Source: an uncultured Paracoccus sp. (GTDB lineage: Bacteria; Pseudomonadota; Alphaproteobacteria; Rhodobacterales; Rhodobacteraceae). From it: a stretch of 58,620 nucleotides of DNA. The first letter of the stretch is position 1, and each line of letters opens with the position of its first letter. Below the pieces are notes generated by a model that was not told the origin of the DNA, made no database searches, and saw only the letters and a list, made by a program, of their open reading frames with translations. Location of the stretch: positions 1 through 58,620 of the forward strand of contig CAKTBJ010000017.1 in NCBI GenBank assembly GCA_934533075.1, given 5' to 3'. Both the position numbers and the translations under genes were made by a program. Positions 24,390 through 32,320 of the stretch are shown here, in pieces.

Positions 24390-25057
24390 GGGCAGAGGGG
24401 CACGTCCCGGTAGTCCGTTGCGGGGGGGCTTGTCGGGTTTCCGGCTGCCGGGCGGGGCCATCGCCCCGGCAAGGCGATGTTGAACATGCCCGCGCGTGGG
24501 ACATGGCGGGGTGAAACTGGTGACCGGCGCGCATAGCGCGGGAGCGGTCGCGGTGCTGGAACGGGTGGCCTTTCTTGCTGTCGAATATCCATGACAGGGG
24601 GATATTCCGCCAACTCGTTGCAGGAGGGCCGGGTCGCTCTGCCCGCCGTTTGCCGGGCGGGTCTCGTCCCTTGCAAGGCGACGCCGCCTCCGGTCGCGTG
24701 GGGCATGGCGGGGTGAAGTGCCACCTTATGGGGCACGGCCTCTGCGACGGTCGGGATGGTGCGTGTGAACACGCACCCTACATCGACAGGTGGCGCGGCG
24801 TGGGGACATTGGCGCGATCGTAGGGTGCGTGTTCACACGCACCATCGGTCCCCCGGTGCAGGCTTTCGCGAATCGGGCTGTCGGACCCCTTTCCCCGCGC
24901 GAATCTCCGCGCTCTCCCGTGCGGAGGGTTGGCGTGACGCAGCGCCGGAAACCGGATCAGCCGCGCGCCCTGCCTGCATCCGCAAGTCCCGATCCCCACG
25001 GCATGATCGGCCGCCCGGGAACGTGGCCGGGGCAGCCGTCCCGCCCCGGCGCGGGGC
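24390..25057. other. 668-base repeat-rich intergenic region
   Basis: No credible gene. It contains two diverged tandem units about 203 bases apart, recognised by CGTGGGRCATGGCGGGGTGA at 24495 and 24697. The flanking blocks GCCGGGCGGG and GCAAGGCGA occur in each unit, and CGTTGCRGG opens each. The paired palindromic element at 24755-24846 follows. It looks like a sink for small repeated elements between the carbamoylase gene and wrbA. Confidence 0.6.
24755..24846. repeat. Paired palindromic repeat (GGTGCGTG family), copy 2
   Basis: Two identical 27-base units in opposite orientation (24755-24781 and 24820-24846) flank a 38-base spacer. Each is nearly a palindrome; the core is GGTGCGTGTGAACACGCACC. 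The units are flanked inward by CCTAC/GTAGG as in copy 1 at 7534-7595, where the spacer is shorter. Perfect identity of the arms suggests recent mobility or gene conversion. Confidence 0.8.
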
Positions 25058-25648
25058 TTATGCCAGCTTCGCGGCGAACTCGACCAGGCGGCGGGCCTGG
25101 TGGCCGATGGCGGCCTTCACGTCGTCGGTGAACTCGGACCCGGCGTTGTGCGAATAGCCGTAGGGGTTGCCGCCCACCTTGTAGAGCACCGGGTCGGTAT
25201 AGCCCGGCGGCACGATCACGCTGCCCCAATGGCAGGCGGTGGTGTAAAAGCCCAGGATCGTCGCCTCCTGCCCGCCATGCGCGTTCTGGGCCGAGGTCAT
25301 CGCCGAGACCGCCTTGCCGGCCAGCCCGCCCTTGGACCAGATCCCGCCCAGCGTGTCGATGAAGGCGCGCATCTGGCTGGCCATCTGCCCGTAGCGCGTC
25401 GGCGCCGAGAACAGATAGGCATCCGCCCATGCCATATCGTCCACGCCGACCTCGGGAATGTCGGCGGTCTTGTCGGCCTGCATCTTCCACGCCTCGGTGC
25501 CGTTGACGACCTCGGCAGGGGCGGTTTCGCGGGCCTTCAGCAGCCGGACCTCGGCGCCGGCGGCCTTGGCGGCCTCGGCGGCGATGCTCGCCATCTGATA
25601 GTTGGTGCCATAGGTCGAATAATAGACGATGGCCAGCTTGACGGTCAT
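25058..25648 (-). CDS. wrbA: NAD(P)H:quinone oxidoreductase, WrbA type
   Basis: FMN-dependent flavodoxin-like quinone reductase, 196 residues, that carries out two-electron reduction of quinones and protects against redox stress. The FMN phosphate loop is [12 protein letters not shown] near the N terminus. Further family motifs are [36 protein letters not shown] (typical WrbA Tyr/His region) and [14 protein letters not shown] 25648 has a strong AGGAGGTT ribosome site 4-8 bases upstream, so the longer frame from 25756 is rejected. Length matches WrbA. It is transcribed alone and divergent from the MFS transporter gene. Confidence 0.94.
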   Translation of the reverse strand: MTVKLAIVYYSTYGTNYQMASIAAEAAKAAGAEVRLLKARETAPAEVVNGTEAWKMQADKTADIPEVGVDDMAWADAYLFSAPTRYGQMASQMRAFIDTLGGIWSKGGLAGKAVSAMTSAQNAHGGQEATILGFYTTACHWGSVIVPPGYTDPVLYKVGGNPYGYSHNAGSEFTDDVKAAIGHQARRLVEFAAKLA

Positions 25649-25991
25649 GGGAACCTCCTGATTGTGCCGGCGGCGGGGCAGCGGGCGCAAGGAGGACCGC
25701 TGCCGGCCGGGCGGCTTGCCGGTGGCGAGTGTGTCCGGTTTTGCGGATGGGTGCAACAGGCCGGCCGGGCCGGGCGCCGGGGCCGATTGACAGTGCAGGG
25801 GCGCTTGCTATGGTCGCGCGCAGGCCGGACACCCCGCCCGGGGCGTCGGTGAAGGGCCTGTCGTTGCGATGGACGCGAAGGGCGCCGGTCGGCGCGGCGG
25901 GGCTAGCCCGGCCGCCTGCGCGGGCATGGCTGTCGGCCCGGCGACCGTCGCGCAATCCGGCCGGGGGCGGGCCGTATCGGGGTCGAGGAAC

Positions 25992-27218
25992 ATGATCGGG
26001 ATCGCTGCGATGACGATGGCCTATGTGCTGTCGCAGTTCTTCCGCTCGTTCATGGCGGTGCTGACGCCGGCGCTGATGGCCGATCTGGGTGCCAGCAAGG
26101 CGCAGCTTTCCGCCGCCTCGGGCTGGTGGTTCGCGACCTTCGCGCTGATGCAGTTCGTGGTCGGCATGTCGCTGGACCGCTTCGGTCCCCGGCGCACGGT
26201 GGCGCTGATCACCGGGCTGGGCTGCGGGCTGGGCTGCTTCGTGTTCGCGGGCGCCAGCGCGCCGTGGATGATCGCGCTGGGCATGGCGCTGATCGGGGCG
26301 GGCTGCGCGCCGGTGCTGATGGCCGCCATGTTCATCTTTGCCCGCAGCTTTCCGCCGGCGCGGCTGGCGGTGCTGACCTCGCTGGTGATCGGCATCGGCT
26401 CGCTGGGCAATGTCGGCGGCACCGCGCCGCTGGCCGCCGCCGCCGCCGCCTTCGGCTGGCGGCAGATGCTGTTCGCCATCGGCGTCGTCGCCATCGCGAC
26501 CGCGCTGGCGGTGCTGGCGCTGGTGCGCGACCCGCCGCGGGCCGAGGCCGGGCAGGCGCAGGCGACCGGCTGGGCGGGCTATCTGCATGTGCTGCGCCTG
26601 CGGCCGCTGTGGCCGATCTTTCCGCTGGTCGGGCTGAACTATGCGCCGATGATCGGAATCCTCGGCCTCTGGGCCGGGCCTTACCTGTCGGACGTGCATG
26701 GCGCCGATGCGCTGGCCATCGGGCAGGTGACCTTCTTCATGGCGCTGGCGGCGGTGGCCGGCTCGTTCCTCTACGGCCCGCTGGATACCGTGTTCGGCAC
26801 CCGCAAATGGGTGGCCTTCGCCGGCAATTCCGGGTCGGTCCTGGTGCTGGCGGTGCTGGCGGCATTTCCCGCGCAGGGCACCGGCTTCATCACCGTGGCC
26901 CTGTGCCTGATCGCGGTCTTCGGCTCCTCCTATGCGCTGCTGATGGCGCATGGCCGGGCCTTCGTGCCGGCGCATCTGACCGGGCGCGGCATCACGCTGC
27001 TGAACTTCTTCTCCATCGGCTGCGTGGGCGTGATGCAGATGCTGAGCGGGCGGGTGGTGGACGCCTTCACCGACCCCGCCCGCCCCGAGGCCGCCTATGT
27101 CGCCCTGTTCGCCTTCTATGCCGCCAGCGTCGGCATCGGGCTGGCGGTCTATCTGTTCTCGACGGACGCCCCGCCCGAGCGCGACGTGATCCGCTCCGCC
27201 CGCGCCGCTACCAGGTAA
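25992..27218 (+). CDS. MFS transporter
   Basis: Major facilitator superfamily permease of 408 residues with about twelve membrane helices. The first cytoplasmic-loop motif appears as GMSLDRFGPRRTVALITG. Further helices include LMAAMFIFARSFPPARLAVLTSLVIG and GWRQMLFAIGVVAIATALAVLALV; a hydrophilic central loop (RDPPRAEAGQAQATG) divides the protein in halves. The second half begins MIGILGLWAGPYLSDVHG. Substrate is unknown; the general layout resembles proteobacterial metabolite or drug exporters of the nitrate/oxalate/formate-like type. ATG 25992 has GAGGA only two bases upstream, so ATG 26010 is an alternative. The 3' end overlaps the convergent CopD-like gene by 11 bases. Confidence 0.88.
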   Translation: MIGIAAMTMAYVLSQFFRSFMAVLTPALMADLGASKAQLSAASGWWFATFALMQFVVGMSLDRFGPRRTVALITGLGCGLGCFVFAGASAPWMIALGMALIGAGCAPVLMAAMFIFARSFPPARLAVLTSLVIGIGSLGNVGGTAPLAAAAAAFGWRQMLFAIGVVAIATALAVLALVRDPPRAEAGQAQATGWAGYLHVLRLRPLWPIFPLVGLNYAPMIGILGLWAGPYLSDVHGADALAIGQVTFFMALAAVAGSFLYGPLDTVFGTRKWVAFAGNSGSVLVLAVLAAFPAQGTGFITVALCLIAVFGSSYALLMAHGRAFVPAHLTGRGITLLNFFSIGCVGVMQMLSGRVVDAFTDPARPEAAYVALFAFYAASVGIGLAVYLFSTDAPPERDVIRSARAATR

Positions 27219-27648
27219 GGAAGAACATCGCCTTGGCCAGGAACACGATGGCGATCACGTGGCAGAACACGCTGACATGGACGAATCGCGCCTGGCCTGC
27301 GCGCAGGATGCCGCGTGCGCCCCGCGTCACCGCAAAGACGAAATGCCCCAGCACCGACAGCGCCAGCAGGATCTTCAGGCTCAGCATGATGGCGAAGGGG
27401 CTGGCGAACGGCTCCGCCAGGTGCGCGCGATAACCCCATGCCATCGTGATCCCGGCGCCGTAGAGGACCAGCAGCACGAAGGGCATCACCTGCCGCGCCC
27501 GCCGGCCCACGGCGGCCTCGACCGCCCGCATCGCCTCGCGCCCCACCTTGCGGCGGATGGAGGCGAGGATCAGCACCTCGAAGAACACCGTGCCGACGAA
27601 CAGGATCGCCGCGAACAGGTGCAGGGTGAGGGTGACGAAATAGGCCAT
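27208..27648 (-). CDS. CopD-like four-helix membrane protein
   Basis: Integral inner-membrane protein of 146 residues with four predicted helices. The first is VTLTLHLFAAILFVGTVFFEVLIL, then QVMPFVLLVLYGAGITMAW, FAIMLSLKILLALSVLGHFVF and HVSVFCHVIAIVFLAKAMFFL. Histidines within helices 1 and 4 (THL, GHF, CHV) recall the CopD/cytochrome-b-like family, in which they may bind heme or copper. The helix-1 motif LHLFAAxxFVG is typical of that family. Function is not proven for small stand-alone members. It is convergent with and overlapping the MFS gene at its 3' end. Confidence 0.72.
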   Translation of the reverse strand: MAYFVTLTLHLFAAILFVGTVFFEVLILASIRRKVGREAMRAVEAAVGRRARQVMPFVLLVLYGAGITMAWGYRAHLAEPFASPFAIMLSLKILLALSVLGHFVFAVTRGARGILRAGQARFVHVSVFCHVIAIVFLAKAMFFLTW

Positions 27649-27679
27649 GATCCATTCCGGGATGCGGATGGGGCACAGC

Positions 27680-28030
27680 CTAGGCCCGGCGATGGGCCGC
27701 CAGCAACTGCGACATTTCGCGCGCGTGGAAGTCCCGCGCCTCGGGACCGGCCGGATCGCCGGCGAACAGGCCCAGCGCCGCCGCCTTGTCGAAGAAGCCC
27801 CGCCCCGGCAGGCCCGAGCCGCCGCGGCTGACGCAGAGCGCCGCCAGCAGCGGCCGGCCCTGCGCGGCGTCTTCCTCCATCAGCGCCTCCAGCGCGGCGC
27901 CGAGGCGCCGGATCACGCCGGGCGGTGCCAGCCCCAGCCGCGCCGCCGCCTCGCGATAGCTGAGCGGGGCGCCGGCCCGCGCCTGCGCCTCCAGCAGGGC
28001 GCGCAGCCGCGGGGGCAGGGGGTCAGGCAA
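27680..28030 (-). CDS. Conserved small protein with winged-helix-like N terminus
   Basis: A 116-residue cytoplasmic protein. The N-terminal half (PPRLRALLEAQARAGAPLSYREAAARLGL) looks like a winged-helix DNA-binding unit. The C-terminal half contains EDAAQGRPLLAALCVSRGGSG, then LPGRGFFDKAAALG and DFHAREMSQLL. I recall the same block order in other uncharacterised proteobacterial proteins but cannot name a function. Its start overlaps the 3' end of the GST gene by eight bases on the same strand, so it is probably co-translated with GST and real. The GRGFFDKA segment may be the conserved functional site. Confidence 0.65.
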   Translation of the reverse strand: MPDPLPPRLRALLEAQARAGAPLSYREAAARLGLAPPGVIRRLGAALEALMEEDAAQGRPLLAALCVSRGGSGLPGRGFFDKAAALGLFAGDPAGPEARDFHAREMSQLLAAHRRA

Positions 28031-28634
28031 GCCCCTCGGCCTTCAGTGCCCGCTGCACGCCGGCATCGGCGTTCATGGCGGCGAAGAAGCGGTTCAGCTC
28101 GGTCAGGTCCGAGATGTCGATGCCGGTCGCCTGCGCCCAGCGGATCATCACATACAGATAGGCATCGGCGATCGAGCGCCGGCCCGCGATCCAGTCGCGG
28201 CCCTTCAGCGCCTCGTCGGCGATGGCCAGCAGCCGGTGGACGCTCTTCTTCGCATGGGCCTTGGTCTTCTCGATCGCGGCCTCGTCGCCCAGATAGGCGG
28301 TGGCGCCGAACAGCGGCTTGAAGGCCGGATGCACGTCCGAGTTGACGAAGCCCAGCCAGCGCCGCACCTCGGCATTGCCGCGCGGGGTGCCGTCGCCGCC
28401 CAGGGCCGCCTCGGGGAAGGCGTCGGCCAGGTATTCCAGCACGCCGGCGTTCTGGGTGATCACGGTGCCGTCGACCTCCAGCGCCGGGACCGCGCCCAGA
28501 GGGTTGATCGCCAGATAGGCCGGCTGGTGCAGGTCGTCATGGGTATGGGCCTGGATCTCGAAGGGCGTGCCGATCCATTCCAGCACGATATGGGCGGCCA
28601 GGGGGCAGGCGCCGGGCATGATGTGAAGCTTCAT
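28023..28634 (-). CDS. Glutathione S-transferase (beta-like)
   Basis: Cytosolic glutathione S-transferase of 203 residues. The N-terminal thioredoxin-like domain starts MKLHIMPGACPLAAHIVLEW with Cys10, the residue that bacterial beta-class GSTs use with glutathione. INPLGAVPALEVDG contains the cis-proline, and ITQNAGVLEYLAD is the glutathione gamma-glutamyl contact region. The helical C-terminal domain has the N-capping motif GRRSIADAYLYVMIRWA. It likely conjugates electrophiles or reduces peroxides/disulfides. The downstream winged-helix-like gene overlaps it. The ATG is preceded by GAGGAATCACC, a usable ribosome site. Confidence 0.92.
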   Translation of the reverse strand: MKLHIMPGACPLAAHIVLEWIGTPFEIQAHTHDDLHQPAYLAINPLGAVPALEVDGTVITQNAGVLEYLADAFPEAALGGDGTPRGNAEVRRWLGFVNSDVHPAFKPLFGATAYLGDEAAIEKTKAHAKKSVHRLLAIADEALKGRDWIAGRRSIADAYLYVMIRWAQATGIDISDLTELNRFFAAMNADAGVQRALKAEGLA

Positions 28635-29103
28635 GGTGATTCCTCGATTCAGGTATTCGGGGCGGAGGTTTCCGCCGGTATGGGATGGACCGATCGGAAG
28701 GGCACCGCAAGCTGGTTCCAGTTCCCGGTGGCGGCGCGCGAGGGGGCGCCCTCCGGCGGCGGGTTCCGGCGTCCCGGCATGCGGTGCCTCAGGGATGGGA
28801 CCTTGCGCGATCAGGCCGGCGGCCCCGGTCGATGCGGCCGCCGCAGGCTTGCGTTCGGCCGGGCGCCGCCCGCTCGCGCCGTCGACGCGGCTTCATGGGG
28901 CCATGCACCGGCCGCCGCCCGCTGCTTCCGGCGGCTGCCCTGCGCCGGCCATGCCGGACGGGCGCGGGGGCCTCTTGCGAGGCCTGCGCCGGCCCTCCCT
29001 CCGGCGGCTCGGGGCGTGCGTATCCCCCTCCGGCGGACGGTGCGCAAGAATCGCGCGATAGGGGGTTGCGGCGGGCTGTCGGCTTGGCTATAGCGCCCGG
29101 ACC
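28635..29103. other. Intergenic region upstream of tRNA-Val
   Basis: About 470 bases with only GC-rich shadow frames. TATAGCGC at about 29090 lies immediately before the tRNA and could be the tRNA promoter's -10 region; nothing else is recognised. Confidence 0.5.
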
Positions 29104-29178
29104 GGGTGATTAGCTCAGCGGTAGAGCGCTTCGTTCACATCGAAGATGTCAGCGGTTCAAATCCGTTATCACCCACCA
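29104..29178 (+). tRNA. tRNA-Val (anticodon CAC)
   Basis: 75-base tRNA including an encoded CCA. Acceptor stem GGGTGAT pairs with ATCACCC, discriminator A, then CCA. The D arm is AGCTCAGCGGTAGAGC. The anticodon stem CTTCG/CGAAG encloses loop TTCACAT, giving anticodon CAC for GUG codons. The T arm has GGTTCAAATCC. A tyrosine-integrase remnant starts 89 bases downstream and a degenerate copy of the 3' end lies at 38435, so the gene appears to have served as an integration site. Confidence 0.97.
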
Positions 29179-29185
29179 TTTTTCC
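29153..29185 (+). repeat. Candidate attL: 3' end of tRNA-Val
   Basis: The tRNA 3' portion plus seven downstream bases recurs at 38435-38467 with 30 of 33 identities, all three differences being T versus C. The core is TCAAATCCGT followed by ATCACCCACCATT. Tyrosine integrases commonly use such tRNA 3' ends as attB. Confidence 0.6.
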
Positions 29186-29266
29186 CCCAGCAGACACAGG
29201 ACATTCCTTGTTTTGCTGGGGTTGTCACGTTCCGCTGTTGCGAATTCCGCTACAGACGGGGATGCG

Positions 29267-29620
29267 ATGGCGGGCGCAGTCCGATACCTTCTGAACCGCG
29301 ATGGACGATTCTTTGCCCGGCTGGTGGTGCCGAAAGACCTTCGCCCTATCGTTGGCAGGACCGAACCGCGTGCCCCCCTCGGACCGGATCGCAGGGCTGC
29401 CATGAAGCTGCTGCCGGGTGCGGTCGCGCAACCCCAGCATCGGAGCGCCCAGGCCGAGAGGAAGGGGAGGCCGGCGAACAGCACGACCGCCCCGATGCGC
29501 CAGCCGCTGGCCCCGGATCAGATCGCCTTGAGCCATTATCACCAGCGCCCTGCTTTGGATGGCTGCCTTTGCAACGACGTTCGGTATGTCGTTGTCTCCG
29601 TGGACGACCTCCTCGCACAA
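29267..29620 (+). pseudogene. Tyrosine-type integrase, N-terminal remnant
   Basis: The first about 118 codons resemble the N-terminal part of alphaproteobacterial phage/ICE integrases. VRYLLNRDGRFFARLVVPKD, LRPIVGRTEPRAPLGPDRRAA and PLAPDQIALSHYHQR are followed by RYVVVSVDDLLAQRLR. This covers the SAM-like DNA-binding N terminus. The catalytic domain with the Arg-His-Arg-Tyr residues is absent; after about 29620 the frame continues without similarity and the sequence becomes an inverted fragment of another gene. The remnant lies directly after tRNA-Val in the orientation expected for an integrase at attL. The enzyme cannot be active. Confidence 0.7.
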
Positions 29621-29649
29621 CGCCTGCGCGGATGCCCGTTCGGGGTCGC

Positions 29650-29743
29650 CGGCGATCTCTGCCTGGGTCTTGCGGTGCGCCAGATCGCGAATGCGATCCG
29701 CGATCAACTTCGCTGTCGCGCTGGCTCGATAGGGATGGGGCAT
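29650..29743 (-). pseudogene. Fragment of an XRE-like regulator N terminus
   Basis: Minus-strand codons from ATG 29743 read MPHPYRASATAKLIADRIRD followed by LAHRKTQAEIAG. This resembles the start of helix-turn-helix regulators common on alphaproteobacterial plasmids and phages. After about 31 residues the similarity stops and the sequence runs into the reversed integrase remnant. I interpret it as a deletion junction; the resemblance rests on my recognition of the opening motif only, so confidence is modest. Confidence 0.4.
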
Positions 29744-29984
29744 GCCCGGCCTCATGTTGTCGCTGCATGACTTGCTTACCGCAGCACCGCATCCCGGTCG
29801 GGTGGGACTTGTGTGCGGGGTGCCGGGACCAGCCGGTCGAAGTCCTGGGAAAATCTCGCAAACCACATGGGGGGCAGCCTGCGCCAGCCGGTTCGGGGCG
29901 GATGAACCCTCCACTGTTCGCGACTGGCAGCCAGACCCGCTACCCCGCTCCTGTCCCGCCGTGACACAAGGAGGGATGGCCCGG

Positions 29985-31295
29985 TCAAGACCGGTCGAGG
30001 ATGGTCGCATCGCGCTCGGGGATGTCGATCCTCATAGACAGAGCAAACGCCAGGGGTCGTGCCTGTTCCGCCATCGCATCGCCGATACGCTTGGGCGCAG
30101 GCCCGGACATTTCCGGGATGCGGGCGACCAGCGACTGCACCAGACCGCGAAGCCGGGACAGCAGCGCAGGCGTGACGCGGGGAAAGCCGAGGGCTCGGAT
30201 GAAGGTGTCGAGGTCGGTAGCTGTGATCTCATCGGTCATTTTGGCATGACCGATATCGAAGGCCATCTGATGATTGACCTGAACGTCGATCAGCACCGGG
30301 GCAACATCATAGACCGGCGCGAAGATGGGGCGGGGGCCTGTATACAGTAGAGCATGATTCTTTGCGTGGTTGTCGGTATTGCCGAGCAGCAGATTCACCA
30401 GCGTCACCTCCAGGAAGGCCTGACGTGCTCGACCGGGGTTGGCGGTCGCCGCCAGAACCTGCCCGGCGGCTTCGGCGGAAAAGCGGCGGGGGCCGGTGCC
30501 GTTGCGCTGGTATTTCAGATGCGGGCCGAGGCCGAGGGCCTGGGCGAAATCCTCCTGATGCAGGCGATGCACCATCCTGCCGGTGATCCTGCGGTCGAAG
30601 CGCGCCACCAGAAGGCCACGCAGATCTCCCTCACCCAGGGGTTCGGTCATGGCGACGGGGTGTTTCTGCACCTCGGCCATCATCCGCATCAGCAGATGCT
30701 CCTGTTCGACGGTGGCCATCTCGCCCGGCCTCGGAACCTTCAGGATATGTGTCGTCGGCACGTTCAGCCCGCATTTCGGCAGGGCGAAGCGGCCGTCCGG
30801 CAACTGTGTCAGGGCGATCTTGCCCTGCACACCCGCCAAAGGGGAGGGGTCGCGCGTATCGTCAGGCACCTGCCGCCGATCACGCAGCGAGACCATGATC
30901 GCCTCCAGCTCGCCGGCGTCGAGCGCATCATAGTCGGTCATGAGATCGCCCGGCGCCTTGGCCGGCCCGGCCCCCACCGGCACGCAGGAGATCGCGCCGG
31001 GGCAATCGGCGCCAAGATGTTCAAGCAACCCCACCACGTCGGAGAACGCGATGTCATGGCGCTGCATCACCTGCTCGCGCTGTGCATTCTCGAACAGCAG
31101 GTTGTCGAAGAAGCCACGCGTCGCCACGTCGCCAAATGGCTCCTCGCGCATGGGCAGCGACAGTGACAGCGGATGCGGAAGGTCGTCCGCGACATAACGG
31201 AACCCGGTCGATCCGTCATCGAACCGCGTCAGCCGCCCGACCGGCTCGGGTCGTGCCTCCAGAAACACATCGAGTTCCAGCATGGGCATCGTCAC
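29985..31295 (-). CDS. hipA: HipA-family serine/threonine kinase toxin
   Basis: Type II toxin of the HipBA module, 436 residues, a PI3/4-kinase-like Ser/Thr kinase. E. coli HipA is known to phosphorylate glutamyl-tRNA synthetase; this homologue's target may differ. The N-terminal subdomain has GRLTRFDDGSTGFRY and LPMREEPFGD. The phosphate-binding loop is SPLAGVQGKIAL, followed by FALPKCGLNVPTTHILKVP. The catalytic loop is LLLGNTDNHAKNHALL, and the metal-binding segment is FAPVYDVAPV. The start is GTG 31295 in a GTGA overlap with hipB, with ATG 31289 close by. It is intact, at full length, and forms an operon with the antitoxin just upstream. Confidence 0.9.
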   Translation of the reverse strand: MTMPMLELDVFLEARPEPVGRLTRFDDGSTGFRYVADDLPHPLSLSLPMREEPFGDVATRGFFDNLLFENAQREQVMQRHDIAFSDVVGLLEHLGADCPGAISCVPVGAGPAKAPGDLMTDYDALDAGELEAIMVSLRDRRQVPDDTRDPSPLAGVQGKIALTQLPDGRFALPKCGLNVPTTHILKVPRPGEMATVEQEHLLMRMMAEVQKHPVAMTEPLGEGDLRGLLVARFDRRITGRMVHRLHQEDFAQALGLGPHLKYQRNGTGPRRFSAEAAGQVLAATANPGRARQAFLEVTLVNLLLGNTDNHAKNHALLYTGPRPIFAPVYDVAPVLIDVQVNHQMAFDIGHAKMTDEITATDLDTFIRALGFPRVTPALLSRLRGLVQSLVARIPEMSGPAPKRIGDAMAEQARPLAFALSMRIDIPERDATILDRS

Positions 31296-31513
31296 GCCCG
31301 GCTGGTCAGTTCGATGCCGAGGTCGCGGCAGATCTGGAGCACGAGACCGATGCGCGCGGTCTCCTTGCCGTTCTCGATGGCGCTGACGGTCGGGGGGGAG
31401 ATGCCGCTCTGCATCGCCACCTCGGCCTGTTGGAGTCCAAGTGCCAGCCTGCGGGCACGAATGGCGCGCCCTAGGTCGGCAGCGTTCCGGATCGTCATGG
31501 GCATGTCGGTCAT
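31292..31513 (-). CDS. hipB: HipB-like XRE antitoxin
   Basis: Small DNA-binding antitoxin of 73 residues. A single XRE-type helix-turn-helix is visible: LGRAIRARRLALGLQQAEVA, then SGISPPTVSAIENGKETA with the recognition helix. A short C-terminal strand region ends TSRA. It should neutralise HipA and repress the operon. ATG 31513 is used; ATG 31504 is in frame. No ribosome site precedes the start, and the first operator-like site begins only eight bases upstream, so a short or leaderless mRNA is possible. The stop overlaps the hipA start. Confidence 0.88.
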   Translation of the reverse strand: MTDMPMTIRNAADLGRAIRARRLALGLQQAEVAMQSGISPPTVSAIENGKETARIGLVLQICRDLGIELTSRA

Positions 31514-31520
31514 GGCGGGA

Positions 31521-31633
31521 TCAATGATCGTTTATGTTCAGGGTGAAGATGGGGTGGTATGGTGTCCATGTCAACGATCGTTGAAACTCTTGGGTGAGGG
31601 GCCATGCCGAGCATCAGAATCAACGATCGCCGA
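31521..31633. promoter_or_regulatory. Three regularly spaced HipB operator-like sites and divergent promoter
   Basis: TCAATGATCGTTTA (31521-31534), the perfect palindrome TCAACGATCGTTGA (31571-31584) and TCAACGATCGCCGA (31620-31633) share TCAAYGATCG. They start 50 and 49 bases apart, close to five helical turns, so a repressor could bind all three on one DNA face. The central site overlaps a minus-strand -35 box TTGACA (31569-31574) toward hipB and a plus-strand TTGAAA (31581-31586) toward the HNH gene. Confidence 0.65.
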
Positions 31634-31822
31634 TGCGGACACCCGGCGACGCCCCTGGATTACTGTCGCGCTACGTGCCGTGGAAGCTGTCGCGCTTTTG
31701 TCGCGCATTCGGCGGGGGCAACGAATGCGTCGATGTGGAGCGACTGTCCGGGAAGCGGTCGGAATTTTCAGCCATCCCAGCCAACGGGAGAGAGTTTCGT
31801 GCCCGGAAGCAAGGGAACGTCA

Positions 31823-32320
31823 ATGATGAGGCCCATGCTGACCCAGAAACGCCTGCGCGAAGTTTTGCACCATGCCCCTGAAAGCGGGGCCTTCACCTGG
31901 CTCCGAGGGCGACGGAAAGGCCGCGTTGCCGGCACCCGGCACGATCATCGAGGCTTTCTCAAGGTCGGAATCGACGGCGAGCGCCATCTGCTTCATCGCC
32001 TCGCCTGGCTCTGGATGACCGGCATATGGTCCCGATGGCGCATCGAACAGATCAACGGCGATCACGCCGATAACCGTTGGTCGAACCTCCGCGAGGGGAG
32101 CCGGCTTCAGAAGCGGGACCACCGGCCCGCCCGTCGCGAGATCACGGGCATTCCGGGCGTCTGGCGCGTCGGCAGTCGTTTCGAGGCGCTGGTGCAGGTC
32201 GCGGGCGTGACGATGAACCTCGCCTCGTTCCCCAGTGCCAGAATGGCGAGAGCAGCCATCGCCCTGACAGATCGCCGAGCACGCGAAAGAGGTGTTTCAA
32301 GCCGCCGGGAAGCCGCTTGA
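31823..32320 (+). CDS. HNH-AP2-like endonuclease family protein, altered active site
   Basis: A 165-residue protein resembling phage/homing HNH endonucleases. The N terminus LTQKRLREVLHHAPESGAFTW and the HLLHRLAWLWMTG segment are typical. The HNH core, usually IDHINGxxxDNRxxNLR, reads IEQINGDHADNRWSNLR, so the Asp-His pair is Glu75-Gln76 and the general-base histidine is missing. Later Asn residues 78, 84 and 88 remain. The C terminus (GIPGVWRVGSRFEALVQVAG, then a PSARMARAAIAL helix) resembles an AP2-like DNA-binding domain. ATG 31823 has AAGGGAA five bases upstream; the frame opens at 31604, where no ribosome site is seen. It may have become a DNA-binding protein. Divergent from hipBA with shared control region. 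Confidence 0.72.
   Translation: MMRPMLTQKRLREVLHHAPESGAFTWLRGRRKGRVAGTRHDHRGFLKVGIDGERHLLHRLAWLWMTGIWSRWRIEQINGDHADNRWSNLREGSRLQKRDHRPARREITGIPGVWRVGSRFEALVQVAGVTMNLASFPSARMARAAIALTDRRARERGVSSRREAA

Noticed and set aside
29225..30010. 261-codon minus-strand open frame beside tRNA-Val
   Set aside because: Only about 31 codons resemble a regulator; the rest is antisense to the integrase remnant, so it is not one gene.
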